DNA from: Paludibacteraceae bacterium
GTDB taxonomy: Bacteria; Bacteroidota; Bacteroidia; Bacteroidales; Paludibacteraceae
Length of the DNA stretch: 64,000 nt
Reading direction: 5' to 3'
NCBI GenBank assembly: GCA_017456885.1
Contig: JAFTIM010000015.1
Span: 1-64,000 of the forward strand
The translations under genes were made by a program, and so were the position numbers. The first letter of the stretch is position 1. Each line of letters opens with the position of its first letter. The notes beneath the pieces were generated by a model that worked only from the letters and a program-made list of their open reading frames with translations, made no database searches and was not told the DNA's origin. Shown in pieces: positions 1 to 9,349 of this stretch.

Positions 1-339
1 GAAGACAAAACGCGTGTAGGTGTTTGCATTGATACGTGTCATACCTATTCGGCGGGTTACGACATTGCCACGCCTGAAGCATTTAACGAAACATTCATGC
101 AGTTCGATAATATTATTGGATTCAATTATTTGCGCGGAATACATCTCAACGATACCAAAAAACCGCTTGCCTCGCGTGTGGATAGGCACGAGAGCATAGG
201 TTTGGGATTGCTTGCAGGCAATTTGTTTTCGCTCTTGATGCGTGATGAACGTTTTGATGAGTTACCTATTATTCTCGAAACGCCTGACGACACCAAGTGG
301 GCAGAAGAGATAGCTTATTTGAAGTCGTTAGCAGAATAA
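1..339 (+). CDS. nfo: Endonuclease IV (AP endonuclease), C-terminal part
   Basis: This is the last 112 residues of deoxyribonuclease IV, which cleaves DNA 5' of abasic sites in base excision repair; the start lies before the window. The frame is open from base 1. Metal-ligand motifs of the family are visible: IDTCHTYSAGYD (Asp and His), HLNDTKKPLASRVDRHESIG (His, Asp, His) and the final LETPD Glu. The end is normal length. A strong hairpin terminator follows directly at 341-372. Family assignment is secure; only the N-terminal half is unseen. Confidence 0.95.
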   Translation, partial: EDKTRVGVCIDTCHTYSAGYDIATPEAFNETFMQFDNIIGFNYLRGIHLNDTKKPLASRVDRHESIGLGLLAGNLFSLLMRDERFDELPIILETPDDTKWAEEIAYLKSLAE

Positions 340-340
340 A

Positions 341-372
341 AAAATCCCGAATCTTATGATTCGGGATTTTTT
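341..372. terminator. Bidirectional intrinsic terminator between nfo and the lipoprotein gene
   Basis: The stem TCCCGAATC / GATTCGGGA with a 4 nt TTAT loop is flanked by A-run and T-run, so it works on both strands. It serves nfo (+) and the convergent lipoprotein gene ending at 388 (-). Confidence 0.9.
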
Positions 373-387
373 AGTTTAAGTATTATT

Positions 388-2328
388 TTATTCAGCAAGA
401 GTTACTTCAATTTTCTTAATACGAGCTTGAATATTGTTGCTTGAATCTCCATTATTTGTTATTGTAACAGATTTAGCAGAACCAGTCCAAGTCCCTTTTA
501 GTGTGCTAGAATCTGATGTATATGTTCCTGTATTAGCAGAAATTTCATATCCCATACGCTCTGCAGAAGAGAATGTAATTACAATTTTTTCAATATTTTT
601 TGCTGCAGAAATAGTCATGCTATTGTAACGATAAAGTCTTAATTCTTGAGAGTTTGAATTATATGCAGTAGCATTTCCTCCATTTGCTGCACATTCAATA
701 GTAACACCACTAACAGTTGTATTTGTTTCTGTTACTGAAGTATAGTCAATTACGACAGTTCCAGATGCTACTTCTCCACCTTCAGATCCAGAGCCTTCTC
801 CTTCTCCTTCACCTTCGCCTTCACCTGAACCACCTTCTCCGCCACCTACAGCTTCAATTAGTACGTAAGTAGCACCTTGATTCATTTGAGGAGATGTGCC
901 TTTGTAGTTTGTTAAGTTACCAGTAACTTTGATTTTGTCTCCTACTTTCAATGCACTACCGCCTTTCATACGATAAACATAGAAAGTTTCTTGTGTGTCT
1001 AGGTTGTCCGACATGTAAATAGTGATGTTGTCGTGTTGTGAACTATAAGCAGTTGCAATTTTAGAAACATAACCGGTTACACCAGCCATGTTGCTTGAAA
1101 CAGCACCTGCTTGCAATTGAGTAGCAGCAGCATTAGCTTCCGATGGAGTCATATTGTCGTTCACTTCTACGTCAGTAGCACCCGGAAGTTCTACTTCTAT
1201 GCCATCGATGTAAACTTTTTCAAGATTTACAACACCCGATACGCCGCAGTATTTTTCAACAACACCATAAACTTTGATTTTTTTCTTCAAGTTAGCAGGA
1301 ACATTCAAAAGACTAACAAATGTAGAGTAGTTTCCTAATTTCAAAGCAGAAACAGCGTAGGTGTCAGTGCTGTTTGCATCGTCTGCAATCAAAACGTTAT
1401 TTGCATCAGCAGGATCTGTACCAATAACGTATTTAGGGTCGTTGTCGAATACGTAGCTACCTACAATGTAACCTTCTACCCAAGCTTTTTCTGTACCTGC
1501 ATATTTTTCTGCTAATTCGCCGCTTTCTTTTAAACGCAAAAGATAAGCTACATTGTAAGGATCAGCTTCAGTGCCTGTGCCTGTAACTTTAGCATTAAAA
1601 TCAAAAATAGCAGTATAGGTTGTGTCCTTATTTACTTTAATAGTACGAGGGTTATCAGTATTACCATCGCTCCACTTTACAAACTTAAAACCAGGTTTCG
1701 GCGTAGCAGTAATGGTTACTTCTGCCAAGTGGTCGTAAGTGCCAGAGCCCGTTACTGTTCCATAAGAACTATTGTTACTATTTACAGTAAGCTTTACATC
1801 CAAATGCACAGAATCTACCTCGCCATAGATGTACTTCATATCAACCATTGCATAGGCACTATAGTAAATAGTAACACCTCCTGTCAATTCAGCACATTCT
1901 ATGCTGAACTCATCGGCATTTTCGCCTTGTAGTTCTGTAGTACATTTCACTTTTGTAGTCTCTGAATGCTTATGCGATTCTACAGACTCACGATTGTAGG
2001 CATACTCTATACCCCAACCCGTTACATTTCCTACCATCGGCAAACTATCGGTATTTAATCTCCCCCAAAGCGTTACACGGCTATACTCCACATCAGTTGC
2101 CGCTCCCGTAGCTACCAGCGTAGATGATATGTCAGGGATAGGACGTTCAGATTCATCGCCATTATTACTATTATCTCCTTGGTTAGGATTGTTGGTTGTA
2201 GAATCGTTGTCGGTAATACTACTGTCATCACCATTGTTCAAAAGATCGCCCGGGTTTTCGCACCCTACAAAGCCAAATGCCAAAGCAGCAAAAAAGAGTG
2301 CTGCGAAAAATAAATGTTTCTTGTTCAT
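388..2328 (-). CDS. Large multidomain surface lipoprotein (InlB-type repeat, OB-fold domains)
   Basis: 646 aa. An N-terminal signal peptide ends in lipobox FVGC (Cys23), so the protein is predicted to be lipid-anchored. A Asn/Asp/Ser-rich linker (about 28-65) is followed by a bacterial InlB B-repeat-like domain (about 176-240, with GFKFVKWSDG and TTYTAIF) and an OB-fold module resembling DUF6359 (about 245-370). A second OB-like module (about 385-490) comes next, then a Gly/Glu linker of repeated GEG (about 495-518) and a beta-rich C-terminal domain. The start codon overlaps the stop of the upstream 131 aa gene by 4 nt (ATGA), so translation is probably coupled. It is the last gene of the RNA-led cassette. 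Function is unknown; adhesion or glycan binding is only a guess from the architecture. Confidence 0.8.
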   Translation of the reverse strand: MNKKHLFFAALFFAALAFGFVGCENPGDLLNNGDDSSITDNDSTTNNPNQGDNSNNGDESERPIPDISSTLVATGAATDVEYSRVTLWGRLNTDSLPMVGNVTGWGIEYAYNRESVESHKHSETTKVKCTTELQGENADEFSIECAELTGGVTIYYSAYAMVDMKYIYGEVDSVHLDVKLTVNSNNSSYGTVTGSGTYDHLAEVTITATPKPGFKFVKWSDGNTDNPRTIKVNKDTTYTAIFDFNAKVTGTGTEADPYNVAYLLRLKESGELAEKYAGTEKAWVEGYIVGSYVFDNDPKYVIGTDPADANNVLIADDANSTDTYAVSALKLGNYSTFVSLLNVPANLKKKIKVYGVVEKYCGVSGVVNLEKVYIDGIEVELPGATDVEVNDNMTPSEANAAATQLQAGAVSSNMAGVTGYVSKIATAYSSQHDNITIYMSDNLDTQETFYVYRMKGGSALKVGDKIKVTGNLTNYKGTSPQMNQGATYVLIEAVGGGEGGSGEGEGEGEGEGSGSEGGEVASGTVVIDYTSVTETNTTVSGVTIECAANGGNATAYNSNSQELRLYRYNSMTISAAKNIEKIVITFSSAERMGYEISANTGTYTSDSSTLKGTWTGSAKSVTITNNGDSSNNIQARIKKIEVTLAE

Positions 2329-2720
2329 TGTTTTTTAGATTTAGATTGTTTTTTTGATTTATAATTTTCTATACAATTTGTAATTACTTTTAAAGTAGCA
2401 TCGCCGATATACTCTTTTGCAATATTTTTTACCATATTAACAGCTCCATCAACAAAAATATCGCCATAACCTGTTGGCAACTTATCAACTTCTTTTTTAT
2501 TTGCTTGATTGATAATTTCATCTATCTTGTCTTGAGCAAACAAAACTGTAAGTAAATAGCAAAAATCAGATATATGCATCGATACTATACTCGAATTGAA
2601 AGAGGTATCGAAAAAACGATTGTCTTGAGCTAACTTATCAGCAATATATTGTCTTAAAAGTTTGTCTGTTACAAGAAATTGAATTTTACTTGATTCTTCC
2701 TTGTACTGAAGTTTACTCAA
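2325..2720 (-). CDS. Unrecognised 131 aa protein of the RNA-led cassette
   Basis: I do not recognise the family. It has no signal peptide or membrane segment and looks cytoplasmic and helical, with a very basic, Lys/Ser-rich C-terminal tail (KSKKQSKSKKQ). It overlaps the upstream 88 aa gene by 8 nt and the downstream lipoprotein gene by 4 nt, so all three are translated as one unit. A soluble, small, basic-tailed protein between a helix-turn-helix-like protein and a lipoprotein could be regulatory or an immunity/chaperone partner, but nothing in the sequence settles this. Confidence 0.7.
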   Translation of the reverse strand: MSKLQYKEESSKIQFLVTDKLLRQYIADKLAQDNRFFDTSFNSSIVSMHISDFCYLLTVLFAQDKIDEIINQANKKEVDKLPTGYGDIFVDGAVNMVKNIAKEYIGDATLKVITNCIENYKSKKQSKSKKQ

Positions 2721-2979
2721 TAAAGCACCTAATTCTTTTTTTTATATCATCGTCACTTTTTGAGTTACACATCAGCGAAGCATTATACCTCAATTGTTTA
2801 ACCTTCGATTCTGGAATTTTTAGTTTTACAGCAATTCGATAATCCGAGAGCCCCTTAATGCTTGCTTTTTCTTTTTCAGGTTCTACTTTTAATAAATAAT
2901 TGAAAATCCACACTTCGATTTCGGATTTATTCATCGAACCAAATCCTCGCTTAAGGTATTCTTTAAAAAATTCTTCCAT
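2713..2979 (-). CDS. Small helix-turn-helix-like protein (88 aa)
   Basis: I do not recognise a named family. The middle (about residues 44-70: LSDYRIAVKLKIPESKVKQL) reads as a helix-turn-helix: a helix, a turn at KIPES and a Lys/Arg-bearing recognition-like helix. This suggests DNA or RNA binding. It is the first gene after the structured RNA element at 3037-3295; its ATG lies 58 nt past the last conserved helix. It overlaps the next gene by 8 nt. The protein may bind the leader RNA or the operon promoter, but this is inference from position only. Confidence 0.65.
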   Translation of the reverse strand: MEEFFKEYLKRGFGSMNKSEIEVWIFNYLLKVEPEKEKASIKGLSDYRIAVKLKIPESKVKQLRYNASLMCNSKSDDDIKKRIRCFIE

Positions 2980-3036
2980 ATAAATAACTACATTTTTTCC
3001 TCCACTTCTATTATTCGGCTATCGGCATTGCTCCGC

Positions 3037-3295
3037 AGCACCATCAGTTTGAGTTCGTGTACGCACATAAAAACAACGTGGTGCTAAACTCTTCTTTAGG
3101 TCTTTCGAGGTCTTAGGATACCCACCACCAAATATTGAAGTAAAGCCCACGTTTTACACGTGAGCATTAACTTTACTTCTCTGGTGGTTTTTACAAAAAG
3201 TTCCTAAGTTTCTGAAAGACCAGAATATCAAGTTAACGCTTGTTTTCTATTATTTTTCAAGATGTGCGTAAAAATTACGCTTTTATTTCATAGGC
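3037..3295 (-). ncRNA. Structured RNA element, copy 1 (unrecognised family)
   Basis: Read on the minus strand, the element starts with TTTTGCCTATGAAA (3299-3286). Next comes hairpin HP1 (3275-3280 with 3266-3271). A long rod follows: 3214-3221 with 3099-3106; 3202-3208 with 3112-3118; 3182-3187 with 3122-3127 (or 3125-3130); 3171-3179 with 3137-3145; apical 3158-3162 with 3148-3152. Then come AGCACCACG and TTTTTATGTGC. A perfect 9 bp long-range helix (3262-3270 with 3060-3068) competes with HP1. A 7 bp helix (3079-3085 with 3037-3043) encloses the 3' strand of that helix, giving a possible pseudoknot. The order and the unpaired blocks match copy 2 at 60566-60836, while the helices differ by compensatory changes. 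It fills the otherwise gene-free 2980-3384. It lies in the 5' leader of the 88 aa gene or is processed from it. Confidence 0.8.
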
Positions 3296-3324
3296 AAAAT
3301 GTTTTTATTTGTTATAAATCCGTA

Positions 3325-3332
3325 CAAATATA
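3325..3332 (-). promoter_or_regulatory. TAnnTTTG promoter of RNA element copy 1
   Basis: On the minus strand TATATTTG matches the Bacteroidetes -7 element exactly. A TTTTG lies about 17 nt upstream and may be the -33 element. The predicted start is near 3318, about 20 nt before the conserved GCCTATGAAA block, as in copy 2. Confidence 0.7.
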
Positions 3333-3384
3333 GTAAAAACGTGTTTACACAAAACCGTCATTGGATAGATAAAAAAGAATATCC

Positions 3385-4770
3385 CTATTGTTTTGGTCCG
3401 TTGTTCAACATTTTGAACATCAAGCGAGGAATATCGACATTGTCTTTGACCTGTTCGAACATATCAGCCTTGCACCCAATTGCATACACAGGCACTACGC
3501 CCGCCGAATGTCCGTAACTCGTCCAACCGATTTTTGCTTTTCGGTTCAGAATGTCGATGGCCGTTTGTGCTATAAGTTCATTATCGAAATAGAGATTATG
3601 TACTTTCATCATCTCCATTGTTTTTAAGGTTTGCTCGTACAAGGACACAAGGCGATACTCTTCCTCCTCGGACAGAGGGAGTTCTTTCCAAAATCCCAAA
3701 TTGTCCTGCAACAAGCGTTTCAAGTTGTCCCAATCGAACACACCGCCCTCTCGTAAAGCCGAGATTTTGTTTGTCAGTTCATTCACCGAGCATTTCTGAT
3801 ATTGCAATACGTTCAAATCAAGACAATAATCGCCCGTACCGAGAGCGATTCCACCTGTTTCGTGGTCGGCAGTTACCACAATCAGTGTTTCGTCGGCATG
3901 TTTCTTATAAAAATCCAGCGCCTTGGCAATTGCATCGGAGAACTCCTCTACTTCGGCAAGAACGGCCGCCGCATCGTTGTTATGACAAGCCCAATCGATC
4001 AACCCTCCTTCTATCATCAAAAAGAATCCATCGCTGTTTTTATCAAGGTATTCAATCGCTGCTTCGGTCATTTGCGGCAACGACAAATCTGCCGGTGTTC
4101 TATCGATCACATAAGGCAAATTCGACATCGAATCGCATTGCAAAAGCACTATTTTGTCGGCAATGTTTTTTTGTTGGAAGTATTGTTCGATACCTCGTGC
4201 AACAAAATACCCCGAATCGCTCAACAACGAGATGATATTCGGCTCGTTCTCTTTCTTACATTGAGAAAATCCCGAGCCTGCAAAAAAATCGAAATTCGAA
4301 GCGGCGGCATCTTTTGCTATTTCGAACCCCATCGAACGATTCGGCTGATGAGCATAAAACGCAGCAGGAGTTGCATGGTCGATGCTCACAGTTGTAACAA
4401 TACCGACCGATTTACCCGCTTTTTTGGCATTATAAGCCACGCTGTAAAGCGGAGTTTGCAACAAACTATCCATACCGATAGCGCCTTTCTTGGTTTTATA
4501 ACCCGACGCCAACGCCGTACCGGCAGCAGCAGAACACGTTACTGCATTGTATTTGGAATAGGTGGAGATAAAATTTCTGACGGGGAAATTGGTAAACGAC
4601 AAACTATCCACACCTATATATCCTTTTTGAGCCGCCAAATACATCTCTGTTGCCAACACCTGATTAGCCCCCATGCCATCGCCTATAAAATAGAATATAT
4701 ACTTAGGCTGTTTGGGTTGACAAGCTGTAAAAACAAATACAATAATCAAAAAACAGATTTTTTTCATCAT
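3385..4770 (-). CDS. Alkaline phosphatase, lipoprotein form
   Basis: 461 aa, PhoA-type phosphomonoesterase probably anchored in the cell envelope (signal peptide with lipobox FTAC, Cys17). The metal site motif FIGDGMG (Asp31), the nucleophile region TCSAAAGTA (Ser80), the metal ligands in DWACHNNDAAA and TADHETGG, and the late His in SYGHSAGVVP are all present. The residue before the nucleophile Ser is Cys where E. coli PhoA has Asp101. It would release phosphate from organic esters outside the cytoplasm. It stands alone between gapA (with its own terminator) and the RNA-led cassette. The second Met (4767) is an equal start candidate. Confidence 0.9.
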   Translation of the reverse strand: MMKKICFLIIVFVFTACQPKQPKYIFYFIGDGMGANQVLATEMYLAAQKGYIGVDSLSFTNFPVRNFISTYSKYNAVTCSAAAGTALASGYKTKKGAIGMDSLLQTPLYSVAYNAKKAGKSVGIVTTVSIDHATPAAFYAHQPNRSMGFEIAKDAAASNFDFFAGSGFSQCKKENEPNIISLLSDSGYFVARGIEQYFQQKNIADKIVLLQCDSMSNLPYVIDRTPADLSLPQMTEAAIEYLDKNSDGFFLMIEGGLIDWACHNNDAAAVLAEVEEFSDAIAKALDFYKKHADETLIVVTADHETGGIALGTGDYCLDLNVLQYQKCSVNELTNKISALREGGVFDWDNLKRLLQDNLGFWKELPLSEEEEYRLVSLYEQTLKTMEMMKVHNLYFDNELIAQTAIDILNRKAKIGWTSYGHSAGVVPVYAIGCKADMFEQVKDNVDIPRLMFKMLNNGPKQ

Positions 4771-4791
4771 AAAAAATTTTGTTTAGAATGC

Positions 4792-4820
4792 AAAAAAGGG
4801 TTGCATAATACAACCCTTTT
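4792..4820 (-). terminator. gapA terminator
   Basis: On the minus strand the stem AAAAGGGTTG / CAACCCTTTT runs into T-rich sequence, 25 nt after the gapA stop. It separates gapA from alkaline phosphatase. Confidence 0.8.
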
Positions 4821-4845
4821 CTTAGGAAATAAAACAAAATTATGC

Positions 4846-5856
<1,011 letters not shown>

Positions 5857-5883
5857 TTAAAGTTATCAATCTAATTTTTTGTG

Positions 5884-5891
5884 CAAAATTA
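5884..5891 (-). promoter_or_regulatory. gapA -7 promoter element
   Basis: Minus-strand TAATTTTG matches TAnnTTTG. The predicted start is about 33 nt upstream of the gapA ATG. No clear -33 TTTG is seen. Confidence 0.6.
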
Positions 5892-5908
5892 CAATATTTT
5901 TTTGAACA

Positions 5909-7993
5909 TTAATAAGCAATATACCTTTTATCCTTTATGTTCGATTTTTCTTTCAAAACCTCCATTGCCAAATAAGGAACCGGATATGCAAAACGGCTCT
6001 CCAACATCTGTTTTTCCTTCGTTTCAGACAAAGGATCTTCCACATTTGTTCGTTGGAGTTTTTTAAATATATATACCCCGTTTTCTCCTTTGACAGGATT
6101 TGCATCAGCTCCCAATGCCGCTAATGCAAACAATTTAGGTTCGTTGCCTACTCGTGACATTTGTTGTGTTTCAAACATCACGTTTTTAAGCGTATCAATA
6201 CGCAACCCTTCTCCCACCAACGAAGCCAAAGTTTTCCCTTTGACTGCCTCGGCAAGATAATCGGCTTTTTTCTCTTTTAACAATTGGTATTTTATTTCGT
6301 CAGCAACAGAAGACAATGTCCTATATTCATCTTCATTCATATCGGAAACTGCTGCAACGACAAACTTATCATCACACTCAAACACATCGGAAACCGCACC
6401 GTCTTTTTGCGTGAATGCCCAGCGAACTACTTGTCTCGAGTTTTTAATATTTCCAATTCTATAATCATTGATAGTTGCATATACAGGAGTTATATCCACA
6501 CCCTGTTCTTGAGCTTTCTGATCGAAAGCCTGCTTATTTTTACAACCTGCAACAAATTGTTTTGCTTCACTATAAATAATGTTTTGAGATTTTGAACTTG
6601 GAATCAATTCTCTTTCTATTACAGCTAATTTTACTTTTGGCACCTTCGGGCTTACTTCATCAACCCTAAAGATTTGAATACCCGAAGCGTTTTCTATCGT
6701 AAATACTTTTCCAGCAAGTGTATGAAATGCTTTCTCTGCAATTTCAGAATCAACTACAACCTCTCGTACCCAGCCTATTTCACCACCACGTTCAGCCGTC
6801 TGCGAAACACGAGAATATTCTTTTGCCAAATTTGCGAAATTACCACCTTCGTTTATTACTTTCAGCAAACTATCTGCCAAGGCTTTCGTATGTTCTTTTG
6901 TATCTTCCACCACATATATGTGTGATAACTTGACAGAGTCGGGCGATTGGATTCCCGTTTCTACCAAACGAGCAACCTTATAAACATTATTTATGAATAT
7001 AGGTCCAAAAATATCGCCTTTTGTCCCAGCAAAAGCAGAATCTCTAAACTCAACATCTACATCAGTTTTTGCCAATGCCACATCTACATAACGATTGTCA
7101 GAGTTAGCATTTACAATACCGGCAATATCTGTTGTTGTTGCAAATTCAGGAATCAGATTTTTTATCCATGCCTCCAACTCGTCATAATCAGCAGCCAAAG
7201 GTTTTATATCAAATGCGGCATAACTGATTGTACAAGTCGATATATTTTTCTTATACTGTTCTTTCGTTGCTTTATAGCGATCCTCGATTTCTTTATCGGA
7301 AACAGAAACTACCGAATCAGGAACTGCATAATAAGGCTGTACGGCATATAAGATATCAACTTTTCCCGCATTCAAATCAGCAGCCAATTTCACATCCAAA
7401 TCGTTAGCAACTAACATTTTAGACAAAAGAGTATTATACTTATCTTCCAAAAGGAAATTTTTAACGGCATGTTCCCAATAACGCCAATATGTTTTATAAT
7501 CTTCAGGAATATTTGCATTCGGATCGTCTATATATGAAATAAATTGGGCCAATACGTTTTTATCAAACATCCCTGTTTGAGGATTAAAAAATAGTTGTCG
7601 TTGCAATATGACAGGATGAATGTTCTCGCCTAAAATGTGGTCAAACAATTCATCTTTTGTAATGACCATACCGACTTCGGCAGCCTCTTCTTTCAGTACT
7701 TTCTCACGCACCATCGTTTCCCAAACAGACTGATGAACCTGCTCCGTCATCTCTTCATTCAAACTCGGAGTATTCATCTCTATTTCATAAACCTTTGTGG
7801 TTTGTTCAACAGCCGATAGAAAATCTTCCAATTTTATATCCTCACCATCAACCTCTGCCACCACCATTTTTTTCTGATTAAAGAACGATGACCCCGAATT
7901 GACAAAGTCTCCAATAATAAAAGCCAATAAAGCAAGCCCTACGATAATCAATAATAAAACGCTTTTGCTTCTAATCTTCTCTAATGTTGCCAT
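5909..7993 (-). CDS. PpiD/SurA-like periplasmic peptidyl-prolyl isomerase
   Basis: 694 aa. One N-terminal membrane anchor (about 12-30, LLLIIVGLALLAFIIGDF) is followed by a long SurA_N-like chaperone region. A parvulin rotamase domain lies at about 340-435 (KLSHIYVVED, GGEIGWV, AEKAF). It should face the periplasm and help fold outer membrane proteins. It is the last gene of the coaX operon, 91 nt after the CNNM gene. That gap shows no convincing promoter. The neighbours (LptC, outer membrane barrel) fit an envelope biogenesis role. Confidence 0.88.
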   Translation of the reverse strand: MATLEKIRSKSVLLLIIVGLALLAFIIGDFVNSGSSFFNQKKMVVAEVDGEDIKLEDFLSAVEQTTKVYEIEMNTPSLNEEMTEQVHQSVWETMVREKVLKEEAAEVGMVITKDELFDHILGENIHPVILQRQLFFNPQTGMFDKNVLAQFISYIDDPNANIPEDYKTYWRYWEHAVKNFLLEDKYNTLLSKMLVANDLDVKLAADLNAGKVDILYAVQPYYAVPDSVVSVSDKEIEDRYKATKEQYKKNISTCTISYAAFDIKPLAADYDELEAWIKNLIPEFATTTDIAGIVNANSDNRYVDVALAKTDVDVEFRDSAFAGTKGDIFGPIFINNVYKVARLVETGIQSPDSVKLSHIYVVEDTKEHTKALADSLLKVINEGGNFANLAKEYSRVSQTAERGGEIGWVREVVVDSEIAEKAFHTLAGKVFTIENASGIQIFRVDEVSPKVPKVKLAVIERELIPSSKSQNIIYSEAKQFVAGCKNKQAFDQKAQEQGVDITPVYATINDYRIGNIKNSRQVVRWAFTQKDGAVSDVFECDDKFVVAAVSDMNEDEYRTLSSVADEIKYQLLKEKKADYLAEAVKGKTLASLVGEGLRIDTLKNVMFETQQMSRVGNEPKLFALAALGADANPVKGENGVYIFKKLQRTNVEDPLSETKEKQMLESRFAYPVPYLAMEVLKEKSNIKDKRYIAY

Positions 7994-8084
7994 TTCCTAT
8001 TGTTTTACTTAAAATAAATGTCCTAAAATTTGGGCACGAATGTACAAAAAAAACGCCATACAACAATCCCCATCGTCTCTTTTT

Positions 8085-9347
8085 TTATTTTTTATCTAAC
8101 ATTACCCGCACCAATTCTATAAGATTCCGACTCGCTTTCATGATAATGAATGTTTTATCTCCGATAACAATGACATCATTAACTCTCGGAAAATTTTTGT
8201 ACTCAAAAAGAATATATCCCGCAAGTGTTTGATAATCATCTGATTCCGGAATATTAAGATTAAATTTTTCGTTTATATCTGCTACGTTCAATCGACCGGA
8301 AAAAAGAAATTCTTTTTCAGACAATTGTTTAGCTACATATTCCCTATTGTCATGCTCGTCTTCTATCTCGCCAAAAATTTCTTCCAATATATCTTCCAAG
8401 GTTACAATACCTGCTGTTCCACCAAATTCATCGACAACCACGGCTATATTTTTTTTCTTTTTCATGAATATTTTCAACAATTTATTTGCTGGCATCGTTT
8501 CCGGAACGATTGGCAATGGTCGGATGTATTGTGGCAGGTTCTCCGGATTTTTAAAAATCACTTGTGTATGAATATAACCGATAATATTATCTATAGATTC
8601 TTTGTAAACCAGCACTTTAGAATATCCTGTTTCGGAAAAAACGCCTTTCAAATAGTCCAACGTAAGATTCTGCAACTCACATGCCACAATTTCCGTTCGC
8701 GGTACTTCACAATCACGTAATTTTACCGATGAAAAGTCCAACGCGTTCTGCAAAATTTTGACATCTTGTTCCATCCTTCTGTCATTTTCCAATTGTTCCA
8801 TATTCTTTTTCAGCAGATGCTCCAAATCAACCTTGTTTAAATACCCCGTTTCATCATCAACTTTTTTATAAACCTTAAACAAACGCAATATGACAATAGA
8901 CATTATATGGCAAAATCTTGCTATCGGCCATAATAAAATGTAGAAAAACAACAATGGGAAAGCAAAAAATGTCAACCATAAATTAGGCGACGACTTAAAA
9001 ATAGTCTTCGGCAAAAATTCACCTGTAAAAAGAACCAAGATAGTTGCTATTATCGTCTGCAAAAGGGTTACAACGTAGTCCGATGCTATAAAATGCTTAA
9101 AATAAGGTTCTAATAATTCCGCCATTTTCAAACTATACACCACCAATACGATATTGTTGCCCACCAACATTGTTGTGATATATTGTTCACTGTGTTTATA
9201 AAATATGGCAAGAACTTTTGACGTAAGAGACTTTTTTTTCCGTTCTATTTCGAACAACAATTTATTGGAAGATACAAATGCTATCTCCATTCCCGAAAAA
9301 AAAGCGGAAAGTAATAATGAAATCGTTATGGTAACGATTGTATTCAT
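8085..9347 (-). CDS. CNNM/CBS/CorC-HlyC domain membrane protein
   Basis: 420 aa. An N-terminal DUF21 (CNNM) domain with several membrane helices (about 1-185) is followed by a CBS pair (about 205-325) and a C-terminal CorC/HlyC domain (about 340-415). The CBS/CorC link VDEFGGTAGIVTLEDILEEI is characteristic. Family members are linked to Mg2+/Co2+ efflux or, in Bacteroidota, to gliding-type functions (GldE); which applies here is not visible. The start follows the lptC stop by 2 nt, so it is in the same operon. Confidence 0.88.
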   Translation of the reverse strand: MNTIVTITISLLLSAFFSGMEIAFVSSNKLLFEIERKKKSLTSKVLAIFYKHSEQYITTMLVGNNIVLVVYSLKMAELLEPYFKHFIASDYVVTLLQTIIATILVLFTGEFLPKTIFKSSPNLWLTFFAFPLLFFYILLWPIARFCHIMSIVILRLFKVYKKVDDETGYLNKVDLEHLLKKNMEQLENDRRMEQDVKILQNALDFSSVKLRDCEVPRTEIVACELQNLTLDYLKGVFSETGYSKVLVYKESIDNIIGYIHTQVIFKNPENLPQYIRPLPIVPETMPANKLLKIFMKKKKNIAVVVDEFGGTAGIVTLEDILEEIFGEIEDEHDNREYVAKQLSEKEFLFSGRLNVADINEKFNLNIPESDDYQTLAGYILFEYKNFPRVNDVIVIGDKTFIIMKASRNLIELVRVMLDKK

Positions 9348-9349
9348 AA

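Noticed and set aside
3037-3332. Structured region as a CRISPR array, retron or insertion sequence
   Set aside because: There are no regularly spaced direct repeats, no reverse transcriptase or transposase gene nearby, and no target-site duplications at the edges. Only the structured RNA interpretation fits both copies.
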